From: Halobacillus ihumii
GTDB taxonomy: Bacteria; Bacillota; Bacilli; Bacillales; Halobacillaceae
DNA: 64,000 nt
Assembly: GCF_902726645.1 (NCBI RefSeq)
Contig: NZ_CACVAO010000001.1
Span: 744,001-808,000, forward strand
Direction of reading: 5' to 3'
Position numbers and translations under genes: made by a program. This document shows, one piece after another, positions 27,337-38,698 of this stretch (the first letter of the stretch is position 1; every line of letters starts with the position of its first letter). The notes under the pieces were generated by a model. That model saw only the letters and a program-made list of their open reading frames with translations. It searched no databases and was not told the DNA's origin.

Positions 27337-28086
27337 TTGTTAACACCAGAACGACATAGGCTAATTCTTGAACTGATTCAAGCACATCATACCGTTACAA
27401 TCAAACAGCTTGTAGAACATACTACATCCTCTGAATCGACGATCAGACGCGATCTGGATCAATTGGAGCAGTTAGGGAACCTTAAGCGAGTACATGGTGG
27501 TGCATCGTTAAGGCAAGCCACAAGTGAGGAACCAACACTACGTGAAAAAACAACCAAAAACCATCAGGAAAAGACCTCCATTGCAACCATGGCTGCATCT
27601 ATGGTCCGAGATGGAGATTGTATCTTTATTGATGCCGGTTCTACAACTTACGAAATGATCCCCCATTTATCGGATAAAGACATTACTGTCGTTACCAATG
27701 GATTGAATCATCTTCATGCACTTACCAGCCATTCGATTCCCACGTATATTCTTGGAGGATTTGTTAAGCAGCGGACTAAAGCAATAATTGGAACCATGGC
27801 TTTGAAAAACTTAGAGCAATATCGATATGATCAATGTTTTCTTGGTGTAAACGGTCTTACACTTGAAGACGGTTTTACTACTCCTGATCCTGAGGAAGCA
27901 GTCATTAAACGCACGGCGTTATCTCTTTCTCAAAAGCGGTTTGTCCTGGCTGATCACTCCAAGTTTGAGGAAGTCGCCTTTTCAAAAATTGCTGATCTAA
28001 CAGAAGCAAGCATTATTACAAATTATCAAGGCGCTTTATCTGCTTCTTATAACGAAAAAACTAGCTTAAAGGTTGTGACACCATGA
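27337..28086 (+). CDS. fruR: DeoR-family fructose operon regulator
   Basis: A 249-residue DeoR-type transcription factor. The N-terminal helix-turn-helix carries the DeoR signature around VTIKQLVEHTTSSESTIRRDLDQLE (residues 20-44); the C-terminal domain has the sugar-phosphate sensor motifs DAGSTTYEM and GVNGLTLEDGFTTPDPEE. In related operons the repressor is released by fructose 1-phosphate. It starts at a TTG, 7 bases after GAGGAGG. First gene of the fru operon; its stop overlaps the fruK start as ATGA. Confidence 0.92.
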   Translation: MLTPERHRLILELIQAHHTVTIKQLVEHTTSSESTIRRDLDQLEQLGNLKRVHGGASLRQATSEEPTLREKTTKNHQEKTSIATMAASMVRDGDCIFIDAGSTTYEMIPHLSDKDITVVTNGLNHLHALTSHSIPTYILGGFVKQRTKAIIGTMALKNLEQYRYDQCFLGVNGLTLEDGFTTPDPEEAVIKRTALSLSQKRFVLADHSKFEEVAFSKIADLTEASIITNYQGALSASYNEKTSLKVVTP

Positions 28087-29024
28087 TCTATACTTGTACT
28101 TTAAATCCTTCAATAGACTATATTATGCACGTTGACCAAGTTCATCTTGGCAGGTTGAACCGGGCAGATAAGACATTATATTATCCAGGTGGAAAAGGGA
28201 TTAACGTTTCACGGGTAATGGCTAGACTCTCTGTAAAAAACACGGCACTTGGCTACCTTGGAAAATTTACAGGCAAGTTCATTACCGACTTCCTAGACCA
28301 AGAAGACGTTCAGCACAAATTTGTTGATACAGGCCAATATACACGGATTAACGTCAAGCTAAAAGATGATCAAGAATCCGAAATTAACGGTCCAGGTCCA
28401 GATATAGATCCCCAGCAGCTGGATGAATTGCTGTGGCAATTTAAAAAGATGAAAACAAATGATATTCTCATTCTGGCAGGAAGTGTGCCATCCTCTCTCC
28501 CTGAAGATTTTTATTCCCAAGTTTCCGAAATCTGTGAAACCAATGGAGTATTGCTTGCGGCAGACACTTCTGGTGAAGCATTGAAACAACTAGTTGGGAA
28601 ATCTTTGTTTTTGTTAAAACCAAATGATGATGAGCTTGGAACCTTGTTTAACACTACCATTGAAACAAAAGAACAAGCTGCTTACTATGCCCACAAGCTT
28701 ATTCACCAAGGTACTAAACATGTGATCGTCTCCATGGGGGGAGAAGGCGCTGTTTATGTTAATGAAGAGGAACAGATGCATGCGACCGTGCCTCAAGGAA
28801 ACGTTAAAAACTCAGTAGGAGCTGGTGATTCAGTTGTTGCTGGATTTATCTCTGCTCTTTCTTTAAACAAGGACATGAAAGAAGCCTTTAGATATGGAGT
28901 AGCTGCCGGAAGCGCTACAGCTTTCCAGGATGACTTATGCCATCAATCAGATGTAGAAAATTTGGTAAATCAAATAACGATCACCCCACTTCTTAAGGAG
29001 GGAAACACAAATGAAGATTACTGA
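28083..29024 (+). CDS. fruK: 1-phosphofructokinase
   Basis: Phosphorylates fructose 1-phosphate to fructose 1,6-bisphosphate with ATP. The 313-residue PfkB-family protein starts with the family motif TLNPSIDY, has the substrate region YPGGKGINVSRV (about 34-45) and the catalytic NSVGAGDSVVAGF near residue 246. It overlaps fruR by 4 bases and fruA by 14 bases, so the operon is translationally coupled. Confidence 0.95.
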   Translation: MIYTCTLNPSIDYIMHVDQVHLGRLNRADKTLYYPGGKGINVSRVMARLSVKNTALGYLGKFTGKFITDFLDQEDVQHKFVDTGQYTRINVKLKDDQESEINGPGPDIDPQQLDELLWQFKKMKTNDILILAGSVPSSLPEDFYSQVSEICETNGVLLAADTSGEALKQLVGKSLFLLKPNDDELGTLFNTTIETKEQAAYYAHKLIHQGTKHVIVSMGGEGAVYVNEEEQMHATVPQGNVKNSVGAGDSVVAGFISALSLNKDMKEAFRYGVAAGSATAFQDDLCHQSDVENLVNQITITPLLKEGNTNEDY

Positions 29025-30897
29025 TCTATTAACAACGAAAACAATCGTTCTTAATATGAGTGCTTCATCAAAGGCAGAAGCGATTGATGAGTTAATCGGT
29101 AAGCTGGACGAAGCCGAGAAGCTCTCTGATCGAGAAGAATATAAAAAGGCGATCGAGGCTCGCGAACAACAAAGTACTACAGGTATTGGAGAAGGAATTG
29201 CAATCCCGCACGCCAAGACTTCCGCGGTTGCTGAACCGGCCATTGCTTTTGGACGCTCACAAGAAGGTCTTGATTATGAGTCCTTAGACGGTCAGCCCAC
29301 CAATCTCTTTTTTATGATCGCTGCCTCTGAAGGAGCGAATCAAACCCATTTAGAAACACTATCTCGTTTATCATCGTTCTTAATGGATAAGAACTTCCGT
29401 GCTAAGCTGGAAAATGCTAAAACAGAAAGTGATGTGATTGAAGCGATCAACGCGAAAGAGGCAGAGGAAGATGAGGAAGAAACAACTTCTCCTGACGGAA
29501 AAATCCTTGCCATAACTGCCTGTCCTACTGGGATCGCTCATACGTACATGGCTGCGGATAAACTTAAAGATACGGCCAAAGAAATGGGAGTCAATATTAA
29601 AGTACAGACCAATGGCTCAAGTGGTGTAAAAAACCGCCTGACTGAAGAAGACATCGCCGGAGCTGACGCGATTATCGTTGCAGCGGATACGAAAGTGGAT
29701 ATGAGCGGTTTTAATGGAAAACCAGTTATTGAAGTTCCAGTAGCGAAGGCCATTCATGAACCAGAAGACTTACTCAATAAAGCGGTCCATAAAGATGCTC
29801 CTATTTATCAAGGAGATCAAAACAGTTCTGACTCTTCCTCTGGTGACAAAAATCAGCGAACAGGATTTTATAAGCACCTTATGAATGGAGTCTCAAACAT
29901 GCTTCCATTCGTAGTCGGCGGAGGTATTCTCATTGCGATCTCTTTCTTCTTCGGGATTAACGCAGCTAACCCGGAGAGTGATCAATACAATCGCTTTGCT
30001 GAGATGCTAAGCATAATTGGCGGCGGTAATGCCATGTTCCTGCTCGTTCCTGTCTTAGCAGGTTTCATAGCCTCCAGCATTGCCGATAGACCTGGTTTTG
30101 CTCCTGGTATGGTTGGGGGCTTAATTGCTATCACATCCGGCACAGACGGTACAGGCTCTGGATTTTTAGGTGGTTTAATTGCCGGTTTCCTTGCTGGTTA
30201 CCTGACTGTCGGAATTAAGAAACTACTGGCAGGACTGCCAGACGTACTTGATGGACTCAAAACCGTTCTGTTTTATCCCGTGCTATCGATTTTTGGGACA
30301 GGAATGATCATGTTACTGATCAACCCTCCTTTAACGAGCATCTATACTGGCCTGCTGAGCTGGCTTGAAGGACTAAGCGGCGCCAACATTGCTCTTGTCG
30401 GATTGATTTTAGGAGGAATGATGGCCGTAGACATGGGGGGACCTATTAACAAAGCAGCCTATACCTTTGGGTTAGCTACGCTTCAGGCCGGAAATTATGA
30501 ATTTATTGCCATTGTCATGGCCGGAGGAATGGTTCCACCATTAGCTATGGCTATTTCAACAACACTGTTCAAAAACAAATATACTGATCAGGAACGCGAA
30601 ACTGGAAAAACAGCCTATGCTCTCGGTGCCTTTTTCATTACTGAAGGGGCTATCCCATTTGCTGCCGCAGACCCTGGAAGAGTGATTCCGTCCATGGTTG
30701 CCGGATCTGCAATAACTGGGATGCTAACAGCGCTTTTCACCATTCATCTAACAGCACCGCATGGCGGAATCGTTGTCATTGGGTTAGTACAGGGCGGCTT
30801 AACACAAGCTCTGCTGTACATCCTGGCTATCCTTATAGGCTCGATTGTGGCTGCAATTATAGTAGGATTCTTGAAAAAAGACATGCGAAAGGCTTAA
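29011..30897 (+). CDS. fruA: PTS fructose-specific EIIABC
   Basis: Fructose permease and phosphotransferase of 628 residues that imports fructose as fructose 1-phosphate. Domains in order: EIIA (about 1-145) with phospho-accepting His67 in AIPHAKT; EIIB (about 163-265) with Cys171 in TACPTGIAHTYMAA; a linker rich in Ser and Asp; and EIIC (about 285-628) with several membrane helices and the GGPINKAAYTFG block. Phosphate comes from HPr, encoded just downstream. The ATG follows AAGGAGG inside the end of fruK. Confidence 0.95.
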   Translation: MKITDLLTTKTIVLNMSASSKAEAIDELIGKLDEAEKLSDREEYKKAIEAREQQSTTGIGEGIAIPHAKTSAVAEPAIAFGRSQEGLDYESLDGQPTNLFFMIAASEGANQTHLETLSRLSSFLMDKNFRAKLENAKTESDVIEAINAKEAEEDEEETTSPDGKILAITACPTGIAHTYMAADKLKDTAKEMGVNIKVQTNGSSGVKNRLTEEDIAGADAIIVAADTKVDMSGFNGKPVIEVPVAKAIHEPEDLLNKAVHKDAPIYQGDQNSSDSSSGDKNQRTGFYKHLMNGVSNMLPFVVGGGILIAISFFFGINAANPESDQYNRFAEMLSIIGGGNAMFLLVPVLAGFIASSIADRPGFAPGMVGGLIAITSGTDGTGSGFLGGLIAGFLAGYLTVGIKKLLAGLPDVLDGLKTVLFYPVLSIFGTGMIMLLINPPLTSIYTGLLSWLEGLSGANIALVGLILGGMMAVDMGGPINKAAYTFGLATLQAGNYEFIAIVMAGGMVPPLAMAISTTLFKNKYTDQERETGKTAYALGAFFITEGAIPFAAADPGRVIPSMVAGSAITGMLTALFTIHLTAPHGGIVVIGLVQGGLTQALLYILAILIGSIVAAIIVGFLKKDMRKA

Positions 30898-30954
30898 AAT
30901 AGTATAGTTAGGGTATCTTTGCACTAAATACCTATTTATCAAGGAGGAATAATC

Positions 30955-31221
30955 ATGGTAGAAAAAACATTTAACATTACATCTGCAGACGGTGTTCACG
31001 CTAGGCCGGCAACCGTACTTGTACAGAATGCAGGCAAGTATGAGTCAGATATTAACCTGCATTATAAAGAGAAGGCAGTTAACTTAAAATCCATTATGGG
31101 CATTATGAGCTTAGGAATCCCATCAGGAGCTGATGTTAAAATTACTGCTGAAGGAAATGACGAGCAAGAAGCGATCGATCACCTCGCAACGACAATGAAG
31201 AATGAAGGTCTGGGGGAATAA
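30955..31221 (+). CDS. ptsH: Phosphocarrier protein HPr
   Basis: Carries phosphate from EI to all PTS permeases and, when phosphorylated on serine, is the CcpA co-repressor. The 88-residue protein has His15 in GVHARPAT and regulatory Ser46 in [19 protein letters not shown] precedes the ATG. It lies 57 bases after fruA with no terminator between, so the general PTS genes are attached to the fructose operon rather than to ptsG as in B. subtilis. HPr-His-P also activates glycerol kinase, two copies of which are in this window. Confidence 0.97.
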   Translation: MVEKTFNITSADGVHARPATVLVQNAGKYESDINLHYKEKAVNLKSIMGIMSLGIPSGADVKITAEGNDEQEAIDHLATTMKNEGLGE

Positions 31222-31225
31222 TTGC

Positions 31226-32944
31226 ATGGGACAATTACAAGGAATTGGGGCTTCCAGCGGTATTGCTATTGCTAAGGTCTATCGCTTAGAAGCTCCAGAT
31301 CTTACTTTCGAAAAGACAAAAATCGACCAACCTGCTGATGAAATCATGCGGCTCCATGATGCAATTGATATTTCAAAGAGCGAGCTTGAAAAAATTAAAG
31401 AACACACGAAAAAAACGTTGGGCGATGAGCATGCGGAAATTTTTTCTGCACATTTGCTCGTCTTAAGTGATCCGGAACTTATTAATCCGATTGAAGATAA
31501 AATCAAATCTGATGATGTAAATGCTGAAGCAGCTCTGGATGAGACAGCCGACATGTTCATAAACATGTTCAAAAATATGGACAATGAATATATGAAAGAA
31601 CGGGCGGCTGATATTCAAGATGTAACGAAGCGTGTAATGGCACACCTGCTTAACGTCACTTTCCCTGACCCTGCATTAATTAATGAAGAAGTAGTTATAG
31701 TCGCTGACGATCTTACTCCTTCTGATACGGCGCAGCTTAACAAACAATATGTAAAAGGGTTCACCACAGATATCGGCGGACGTACATCTCACTCTGCTAT
31801 TATGGCTCGCTCACTTGAGATTCCAGCAGTAGTTGGTACTAAAGACGTGACAAGTCAGGCTGAGAACGATTCCATGATTATTGTGGATGGGATTGACGGT
31901 AATGTCATCCTCAACCCTGCTCCTGATGAAATCGAAACTTATCAACAGAAGCTTGCCGATTTTGAAGAGAAAAAACAAGAATGGGCTAAGCTCAAAGATG
32001 AACCAACAAAGACTTCTGAAGGAGAACATGTAGAACTTGTGGCCAATATCGGTACTCCTGAGGATGTTGATGGTGTATTAAATAATGGCGGAGAAGGTGT
32101 TGGTCTTTACCGAACTGAGTTTCTTTATATGGGCAAGAACCAACTGCCTACAGAAGAAGAGCAGTATGATGCTTATTCTTCTGTCTTGAAGCAAATGGGA
32201 GACAAACCTGTTGTTGTTCGTACGCTTGATATCGGCGGCGATAAAGAACTGGACTATTTAGACCTTCCAAAGGAAATGAATCCATTCCTTGGCTTCCGAG
32301 CGATTCGCCTTTGTCTGGAACGTGATGATATCTTCCGTATTCAATTGCGTGCCTTACTGCGGGCAAGTGTCCATGGGAACTTGAAAATTATGTTCCCGAT
32401 GATTGCAACGTTAGATGAATTCCGTCAGGCAAAGACTATTTTAAATGAAGAGAAAGACAAGCTTGTTCAAGAAGGTGAGGATGTATCCGATCAAATTGAA
32501 GTAGGAATGATGGTTGAAATTCCAGCAACAGCTGTAATTGCTCGCCAGTTCGCTAAAGAAGTTGATTTCTTCAGTATTGGAACAAATGACTTAATCCAGT
32601 ACACAATGGCTGCTGACAGAATGAATGAACGCGTTTCTTACTTGTATCAACCTTATAACCCGGCTATCTTAAATCTCGTAAACAATGTAATTGAAGCGGC
32701 TCACTCAGAAGGCAAATGGGCTGGAATGTGTGGAGAAATGGCAGGAGATGAAATTGCCATCCCACTGCTTCTTTCGCTTGGATTAGATGAATTCAGCATG
32801 AGCGCCACTTCCGTACTGCCAGCGCGAACCCAAATCAAATCTTTATCTAAACAGGAGCTGGCTTCCTACAAGGATGAAATTCTAGCTATGGGTACTGCGG
32901 AAGAAGTTGTTGAGTTCATTAAAGATAAAGCAAATCTCGTATAG
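31226..32944 (+). CDS. ptsI: PTS enzyme I
   Basis: Transfers phosphate from phosphoenolpyruvate to HPr. The 572-residue protein has the HPr-binding N-domain, phospho-accepting His189 in [13 protein letters not shown], and the C-terminal PEP-binding barrel with EFLYMG, MFPMI and the active Cys in [10 protein letters not shown] chose the ATG at 31226, 8 bases after GGGGGA; a frame starting at 31202 would overlap ptsH. It lies 4 bases after ptsH. No terminator is visible before the small membrane gene that follows. Confidence 0.97.
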   Translation: MGQLQGIGASSGIAIAKVYRLEAPDLTFEKTKIDQPADEIMRLHDAIDISKSELEKIKEHTKKTLGDEHAEIFSAHLLVLSDPELINPIEDKIKSDDVNAEAALDETADMFINMFKNMDNEYMKERAADIQDVTKRVMAHLLNVTFPDPALINEEVVIVADDLTPSDTAQLNKQYVKGFTTDIGGRTSHSAIMARSLEIPAVVGTKDVTSQAENDSMIIVDGIDGNVILNPAPDEIETYQQKLADFEEKKQEWAKLKDEPTKTSEGEHVELVANIGTPEDVDGVLNNGGEGVGLYRTEFLYMGKNQLPTEEEQYDAYSSVLKQMGDKPVVVRTLDIGGDKELDYLDLPKEMNPFLGFRAIRLCLERDDIFRIQLRALLRASVHGNLKIMFPMIATLDEFRQAKTILNEEKDKLVQEGEDVSDQIEVGMMVEIPATAVIARQFAKEVDFFSIGTNDLIQYTMAADRMNERVSYLYQPYNPAILNLVNNVIEAAHSEGKWAGMCGEMAGDEIAIPLLLSLGLDEFSMSATSVLPARTQIKSLSKQELASYKDEILAMGTAEEVVEFIKDKANLV

Positions 32945-33025
32945 AAATCACTCTTAGTTTATGGCAAAATGATCAATAGATAAAAGATCTTCTTTTTCAA
33001 ATTGTAATAGGAAAGAAGTGTTTTC

Positions 33026-33190
33026 ATGACATTTACGATCATTATGATTATTTGTGTGGCGATCGTACTTGGCGTAGCCGCTGCCTTCGCAGTAGCTATT
33101 TCAAAAGGATACGACTACAAACACACAGTTGATCCATTGCCGGATGAGAGTCACGATAAGGAAGAACATAAAAAATCTGATGTCCGCTGA
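33026..33190 (+). CDS. 54-residue single-span membrane protein, YtzI-like
   Basis: A short gene encoding one hydrophobic helix (about residues 3-24), then a motif KGYDYKHTVDPLPDE and a highly charged His/Lys/Asp tail. The helix followed by a TVDPLP-type segment resembles the small Bacillus protein YtzI, as far as I recall; function unknown. AGGAAAG lies about 10 bases before the ATG. The terminator stem begins inside its last codons. It may be co-transcribed with ptsI, 81 bases upstream. Confidence 0.72.
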   Translation: MTFTIIMIICVAIVLGVAAAFAVAISKGYDYKHTVDPLPDESHDKEEHKKSDVR

Positions 33191-33212
33191 ACCGGACATC
33201 AGATTTTTTTGT
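33174..33212 (+). terminator. Terminator overlapping the end of the YtzI-like gene
   Basis: AATCTGATGTCCG and CGGACATCAGATT form a 13-base stem followed by seven T residues. The upstream arm encodes the last codons of the small protein. Confidence 0.9.
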
Positions 33213-33274
33213 TGAATACATGAATTTCATAACCCTCAGCTTTTGCACAGTCGTTCCACTATCTAGATGATGTG

Positions 33275-33399
33275 AAGGTGGTCGGGGAAATAACTCGCTT
33301 TCCGTGGGCGTACGGTGAGCTTCCTCAGGCCTGTCGCCTTCCGGGATCTCACCTTGTACGATCCTCCCACAGGAGTCTCGTTATTTCCCCTCTCACCTT
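33275..33399 (-). repeat. Palindromic interspersed repeat, copy A
   Basis: A stem-forming element read on the minus strand. Outer arms AAGGTG and CACCTT, then GGGGAAATAAC and GTTATTTCCCC, enclose the conserved core CGAGACTCCTGTGGG at one end and CCCACGGAAAGCGAGT at the other, with GGTGAG/CTCACC inside. Related cores occur in copies B, C and D. No coding capacity. I recall similar repeats as common in Bacillaceae genomes but cannot name a family. Confidence 0.8.
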
Positions 33400-33546
33400 T
33401 CTATAAAAAGCGGGAAGAAACGGCTCTCTACCACTGCAGATACACTCCATAACCATTGATGATGAGTATATCTGTTGAAGAAATTATTCCCTAGCCTTTT
33501 ACAACTCGATTTTTTATTAAGATGGTTCCGTTACTCTCAGTAACGA

Positions 33547-33669
33547 AATGGGGATGGGAAACTGCGAGACTCCTACGGGAAAGGAAAGGCTGGCGAGGCC
33601 CCGGAGGTCGTAGACCGAGGAGACTTGCCGTCTTCCCCGTGGAAAGCGAGTGGTTTCCCATCCCCCATT
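33547..33669 (+). repeat. Palindromic interspersed repeat, copy B
   Basis: Same core as copy A in opposite orientation: GCGAGACTCCTACGGG at one end and CCCCGTGGAAAGCGAGT at the other, with GAGGCCCCGGAGG and CCGAGGAGACT inside. The outer arms differ from copy A: ATGGGGATGGGAAAC pairs with GTTTCCCATCCCCCAT. It lies about 150 bases from copy A, facing it. The 33400-33546 spacer and the rest of 33191-33752 show no gene. Confidence 0.8.
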
Positions 33670-33752
33670 CTCCAATTAAAAATACGGAACCTTACTCAGA
33701 TTTCAAGAAGCTACACAAATAGAGTGGCCTATCAGTCTTCAGTGTAAAAGAA

Positions 33753-34349
33753 CTATTTTGAATTTGACCCAAACGATTCATTTTGAAAGGTAAGTTGAAC
33801 TTTGCGCCGTGCTTTCGGCTCGGGAATACGGGCTGGGTATCCCAACTGTATGACACCTGCCACCTTATGAGATGCCGGGTCAAGGCCAATCCCTTTAATA
33901 AACTCAGTGTCATGAATATAAGGACTCGTGGTCCACAATCCCCCGACACCCTTCTCCCATGCGGCCAATTGTGCATTCTGAATAAAGGCGCAAACGGCGG
34001 AATAATCCTCTTCAAACTTATGAAGGTCAGAATCACGTTCTAGATAAATTAAAGCATGATGAGGAATTTGAATCAGGAACTGTTTAATTCCGTTCATCAT
34101 CTTATCTGCTTTCTCAGCAGAATATCCTTTGGCAAAGCCTTGCCTCAAATAACTTTCGATAACAAGATCGACATAGTGCTGTGCGCCCTCATTCTGATAC
34201 ACCACTACGTTCCAGGGTTCTTTTAAACGATGATTTGGTGCCCAGCTGGCTATCTGAAAAATCTCCTGCAGCACTGCTTCATCTACTAATTCATTTTTAA
34301 AGTCGTGAATCGACCGTCGAGTTTGTATGGCATCTATCACATTCATCAT
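33753..34349 (-). CDS. Nitroreductase family protein
   Basis: FMN-dependent NAD(P)H oxidoreductase of 198 residues. The N-terminal RRSIHDF (about 12-18) binds the FMN phosphate region, ASWAPNHRLKEPWNVVVY is the second flavin block, and GVGGLWTTSP with VAGVIQLGYPA completes the fold. Typical members reduce nitro compounds, quinones or flavins; the true substrate is unknown. Two adjacent ATG codons (34349 and 34346) follow GGGGGAA, and the second has the better spacing. The YdcF-like gene 11 bases upstream likely shares its transcript. Confidence 0.88.
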   Translation of the reverse strand: MMNVIDAIQTRRSIHDFKNELVDEAVLQEIFQIASWAPNHRLKEPWNVVVYQNEGAQHYVDLVIESYLRQGFAKGYSAEKADKMMNGIKQFLIQIPHHALIYLERDSDLHKFEEDYSAVCAFIQNAQLAAWEKGVGGLWTTSPYIHDTEFIKGIGLDPASHKVAGVIQLGYPARIPEPKARRKVQLTFQNESFGSNSK

Positions 34350-34360
34350 TTCCCCCGCCT

Positions 34361-34945
34361 TTATGAGCGAAAAGGATCCAACAGCTTATATCCGATAAAA
34401 TAAACCCATTCTCTTAAAAAGAAGGGCATTTTCGTTTCTAATGTTTTATAGGCGGAATAATCAGTTGGCACCCCAGTCGCTTCCATTCCATTTTCCCTTG
34501 CCACCGCTACAGCTCTTTTTAAATGATATTTATCACTAACAATCAGGAAGGAATCTACTTTTTGCTTCTCAGCCACTTCCTTCGCATTAATTAGATTTTC
34601 TTTTGTAACCTGTGAAGTACTTTCAATGAGAATATCTGACTTAGGAACTCCATGGTTTACTGCGTAATTACGACCTACCTCCGCCTCAGAGGCCACGGCA
34701 TGTTCACTTTCTCCACCGGTAAAAATTAGATATTCAACTTGTCCATCTTTATAAAGTTCAATTCCTTGTTTTAAACGACCTTCAAACACGGGGCTTGGCT
34801 CGCCATTCCATTGGGCAGCTCCCAATACAATGGCTGCTTCAGCCTGCAGGTTATCCTGTTCTTCTCCGTATGTCCAAATCGAATACCCAGTGAATGCAAC
34901 ATAACTTATAATCAGCCAAATGACTATGGCTATGCATTTTTTCAT
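34361..34945 (-). CDS. YdcF/SanA-like DUF218 membrane protein
   Basis: A 194-residue DUF218 protein. An N-terminal hydrophobic helix (about residues 4-22) anchors it, with the domain outside. Family motifs are AAIVLGAAQWNGEPSPVFEGRL, FTGGESEHAVASEAEVG, and IVSDKYHLKRAVAVA, which resemble a nucleotide-binding Rossmann-like fold. Members are linked to envelope integrity and vancomycin sensitivity in enterobacteria; the reaction is not known. It precedes the nitroreductase gene by 11 bases. Confidence 0.85.
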   Translation of the reverse strand: MKKCIAIVIWLIISYVAFTGYSIWTYGEEQDNLQAEAAIVLGAAQWNGEPSPVFEGRLKQGIELYKDGQVEYLIFTGGESEHAVASEAEVGRNYAVNHGVPKSDILIESTSQVTKENLINAKEVAEKQKVDSFLIVSDKYHLKRAVAVARENGMEATGVPTDYSAYKTLETKMPFFLREWVYFIGYKLLDPFRS

Positions 34946-35035
34946 ACTCTTTGCTCTCCTACTAACAACTCTGACAACTATCCTCCATCATAACACAGAA
35001 AATTCCTAATTGAATGCCCTATTTTTTCATAAAAA

Positions 35036-35062
35036 GACCACTTGGCATATCACCAAGTGGTC
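35036..35062 (-). terminator. Terminator after eno
   Basis: GACCACTTGG and CCAAGTGGTC arms with a 7-base loop followed by TTTTT on the minus strand. It ends the cggR-to-eno operon. Confidence 0.9.
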
Positions 35063-35085
35063 AGTCAAAGTTATATTCCTGCGTC

Positions 35086-36387
<1,302 letters not shown>

Positions 36388-37923
36388 TTATTTAATTAAT
36401 GATTTTCCTGTCATCTCTTCAGGCTGTTCGACTTTTAACAACTGCAGCAGCGTGGGTGATAAGTCCCCAAGAATTCCGTCCTGGCGAAGCTTTACCCCAT
36501 CTTTTGTAACAATAACAGGAACAGGGTTGGTCGTATGAGCAGTCATTGGATTTCCGTCAAGTGTCGTCACCTCATCGGAATTTCCGTGATCTGCCGTAAT
36601 TATAGCATGACCGCCTTTTTCATGGATCTTATCTATAATCTTTCCTAAACATTCATCTACGGTTTCAATCGCCTTAATTGTTGGTTCAAGCATACCTGAA
36701 TGACCCACCATATCAGGGTTGGCAAAATTCAAAATGATCGCATTGTGCTTATCTGCAGCCAATTCACCCAGCAGGGCGTCCGTCACTTGATAAGCACTCA
36801 TTTCCGGCTGCAAATCGTAAGTAGCTACTTTTGGTGAATCGATCAGAATCCGCTCTTCGCCTTCAAATTCCTTCTCACGTCCCCCACTCATAAAGAATGT
36901 GACATGAGGGTACTTCTCAGTTTCAGCGATACGTAGCTGGTTCATCTCATGACTTTCCAAAACTTCACCGACAGTATTTTTTAACTCATTTGGTGCAAAT
37001 GCAATGTTACTGTCCACTGCACCACTATATTGAGTCATACTGACAAAGTGAAGGTTCTTAGGCGCGTTTTCTCCACGATCAAAATCATTGAACTCATTGT
37101 TAGCAAAAGAACGTGAAATTTGAATGGCCCGGTCAGGACGGAAATTGAAAAAGACGACAGCATCTTCATCCTCGATCGAAGCGATATGATGACCTGTTTC
37201 ATCCGTAATCACAACCGGTTCTACAAATTCATCATAGATTTCCTTTTCATAGGATTCCTTAACAGCTTCAAGCGGATCAGAATAAGCCGGACCTTCACCA
37301 TAAGCAATTGCATCGTAAGACTTTTTCACACGATCCCAGCGGTTATCCCGATCCATCGCGTAGTAACGACCGGAAAGCGTAGCAAACTGCCCTACACCTA
37401 TTTCAGCCATTTTCTCTTGAGCCTGTTTAATATAGGTCAGAGCTGATTGTTGATCAACATCCCGACCGTCAAGAAAGCCATGTACATATACTCTGTCTAA
37501 GCCGTAATCTGCTGCAAGTTGAAGGACAGCGTACATATGGTTAATATGACTATGAATTCCCCCGTCTGAAAGCAGACCAAAGATGTGCAGACCCTTCTTA
37601 TTCTCTTTAGCGTGTGTGATAGCTTGTACGAGTGACTCATTTTTCATAAACTCTTGTTCGCGGATGGCTAAATTAATCCGTGTTAAGCTTTGATAAACGA
37701 TGCGGCCAGCCCCAATGTTCAAATGACCGACTTCAGAATTCCCCATCTGTCCGTCTGGAAGACCGACATACTCGCCACTCGCTTGCAGCTGAGCATGAGG
37801 GAAGTCGTTCCAGTATCGATCAAAGTTAGGAGTGTTTGCTTGCTTCACCGCATTCCCCATTTCCTCATCTCGAATGGCAAAGCCATCCAGAATAATGAGG
37901 GCAGCTAAATTTTGCTTACTCAT
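36388..37923 (-). CDS. gpmI: 2,3-bisphosphoglycerate-independent phosphoglycerate mutase
   Basis: Moves the phosphate between 3- and 2-phosphoglycerate using a phosphoserine enzyme and manganese. The 511-residue protein begins with LIILDGFA (metal Asp) and has the catalytic serine in [16 protein letters not shown] (about 58-73), then HGFLDGRD and the late metal site [10 protein letters not shown]. In Bacillus this enzyme is very pH-sensitive because of its manganese. Its start overlaps the tpiA stop by 8 bases. Confidence 0.98.
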   Translation of the reverse strand: MSKQNLAALIILDGFAIRDEEMGNAVKQANTPNFDRYWNDFPHAQLQASGEYVGLPDGQMGNSEVGHLNIGAGRIVYQSLTRINLAIREQEFMKNESLVQAITHAKENKKGLHIFGLLSDGGIHSHINHMYAVLQLAADYGLDRVYVHGFLDGRDVDQQSALTYIKQAQEKMAEIGVGQFATLSGRYYAMDRDNRWDRVKKSYDAIAYGEGPAYSDPLEAVKESYEKEIYDEFVEPVVITDETGHHIASIEDEDAVVFFNFRPDRAIQISRSFANNEFNDFDRGENAPKNLHFVSMTQYSGAVDSNIAFAPNELKNTVGEVLESHEMNQLRIAETEKYPHVTFFMSGGREKEFEGEERILIDSPKVATYDLQPEMSAYQVTDALLGELAADKHNAIILNFANPDMVGHSGMLEPTIKAIETVDECLGKIIDKIHEKGGHAIITADHGNSDEVTTLDGNPMTAHTTNPVPVIVTKDGVKLRQDGILGDLSPTLLQLLKVEQPEEMTGKSLIK

Positions 37924-38677
37924 GCTTACCTGCCTCCACTAGTTTTAAGAAAGAATCAGCTTCAAGGCTTGCTCCACCTACTAAGGCTCCGTCAATATCA
38001 GATTGAGAGAGAAGTTCATCTACGTTAGCTGGTTTCACGCTGCCACCGTATTGAATACGTACCGCTTCTCCAGCCTCTGTACTTGCAAATTCGCCGACCA
38101 CTTTACGAATATGTGTGCAAACCTCATTAGCCTGCTCAGAAGTTGCTGTACGTCCTGTGCCGATTGCCCATATTGGTTCATAAGCGATGATCGTATTAGA
38201 AATTTGCTCAACAGTCAGTCCTTCTAATGCCTTCTTCACCTGTGATTTTACATGGTCCATCGTTTGATCAGCTTCACGCTGATCAAGCGTTTCTCCTACA
38301 CAAACAATTGGTGTTAATCCATGGTTAAAGGCAGCATGAACTTTCTTGTTCACCACTTCATCTGTTTCTTCAAAAATCTCGCGACGTTCAGAGTGGCCAA
38401 GTACAACATAAGTAACACCAAGTTCTTTAAGCATAACCGGGCTTACTTCACCTGTGAAGGCACCACTTTCCTCAAAGTGCATGTTTTGAGCACCAATTTC
38501 AAGGGAAGTCCCCTTCGTTTCTTCTACCATTTTTTGAAGAAATGGAAATGGAGCACAAACGATAGATTCCACTGCACTTGCTGAAGGAACTTCATTTTTT
38601 GTTGCTTGAACAAATTCATTTGCCTCTGAGTGCGTTTTGTTCATTTTCCAGTTACCTGCAATTACTTGCTTACGCAT
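37916..38677 (-). CDS. tpiA: Triosephosphate isomerase
   Basis: Interconverts dihydroxyacetone phosphate and glyceraldehyde 3-phosphate. The 253-residue barrel has the N-terminal AGNWKMNKT with the catalytic lysine, [10 protein letters not shown] with the electrophilic histidine, and [11 protein letters not shown] with the base glutamate, then YGGSVKP. I chose the ATG at 38677, 7 bases after AGAGGTG, over one six codons upstream. It lies between pgk and gpmI. It also connects the glycerol genes of this window to glycolysis, since GlpD yields dihydroxyacetone phosphate. Confidence 0.98.
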   Translation of the reverse strand: MRKQVIAGNWKMNKTHSEANEFVQATKNEVPSASAVESIVCAPFPFLQKMVEETKGTSLEIGAQNMHFEESGAFTGEVSPVMLKELGVTYVVLGHSERREIFEETDEVVNKKVHAAFNHGLTPIVCVGETLDQREADQTMDHVKSQVKKALEGLTVEQISNTIIAYEPIWAIGTGRTATSEQANEVCTHIRKVVGEFASTEAGEAVRIQYGGSVKPANVDELLSQSDIDGALVGGASLEADSFLKLVEAGKHE

Positions 38678-38698
38678 GTCACAACACCTCTCCATAAA

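Noticed and set aside
33522..33722. Open frame within repeat copy B
   Set aside because: It is the translated palindromic repeat, rich in Arg, Gly and Pro, with no ribosome site; similar frames occur in copies C and D (50554-50784, 50856-51086).
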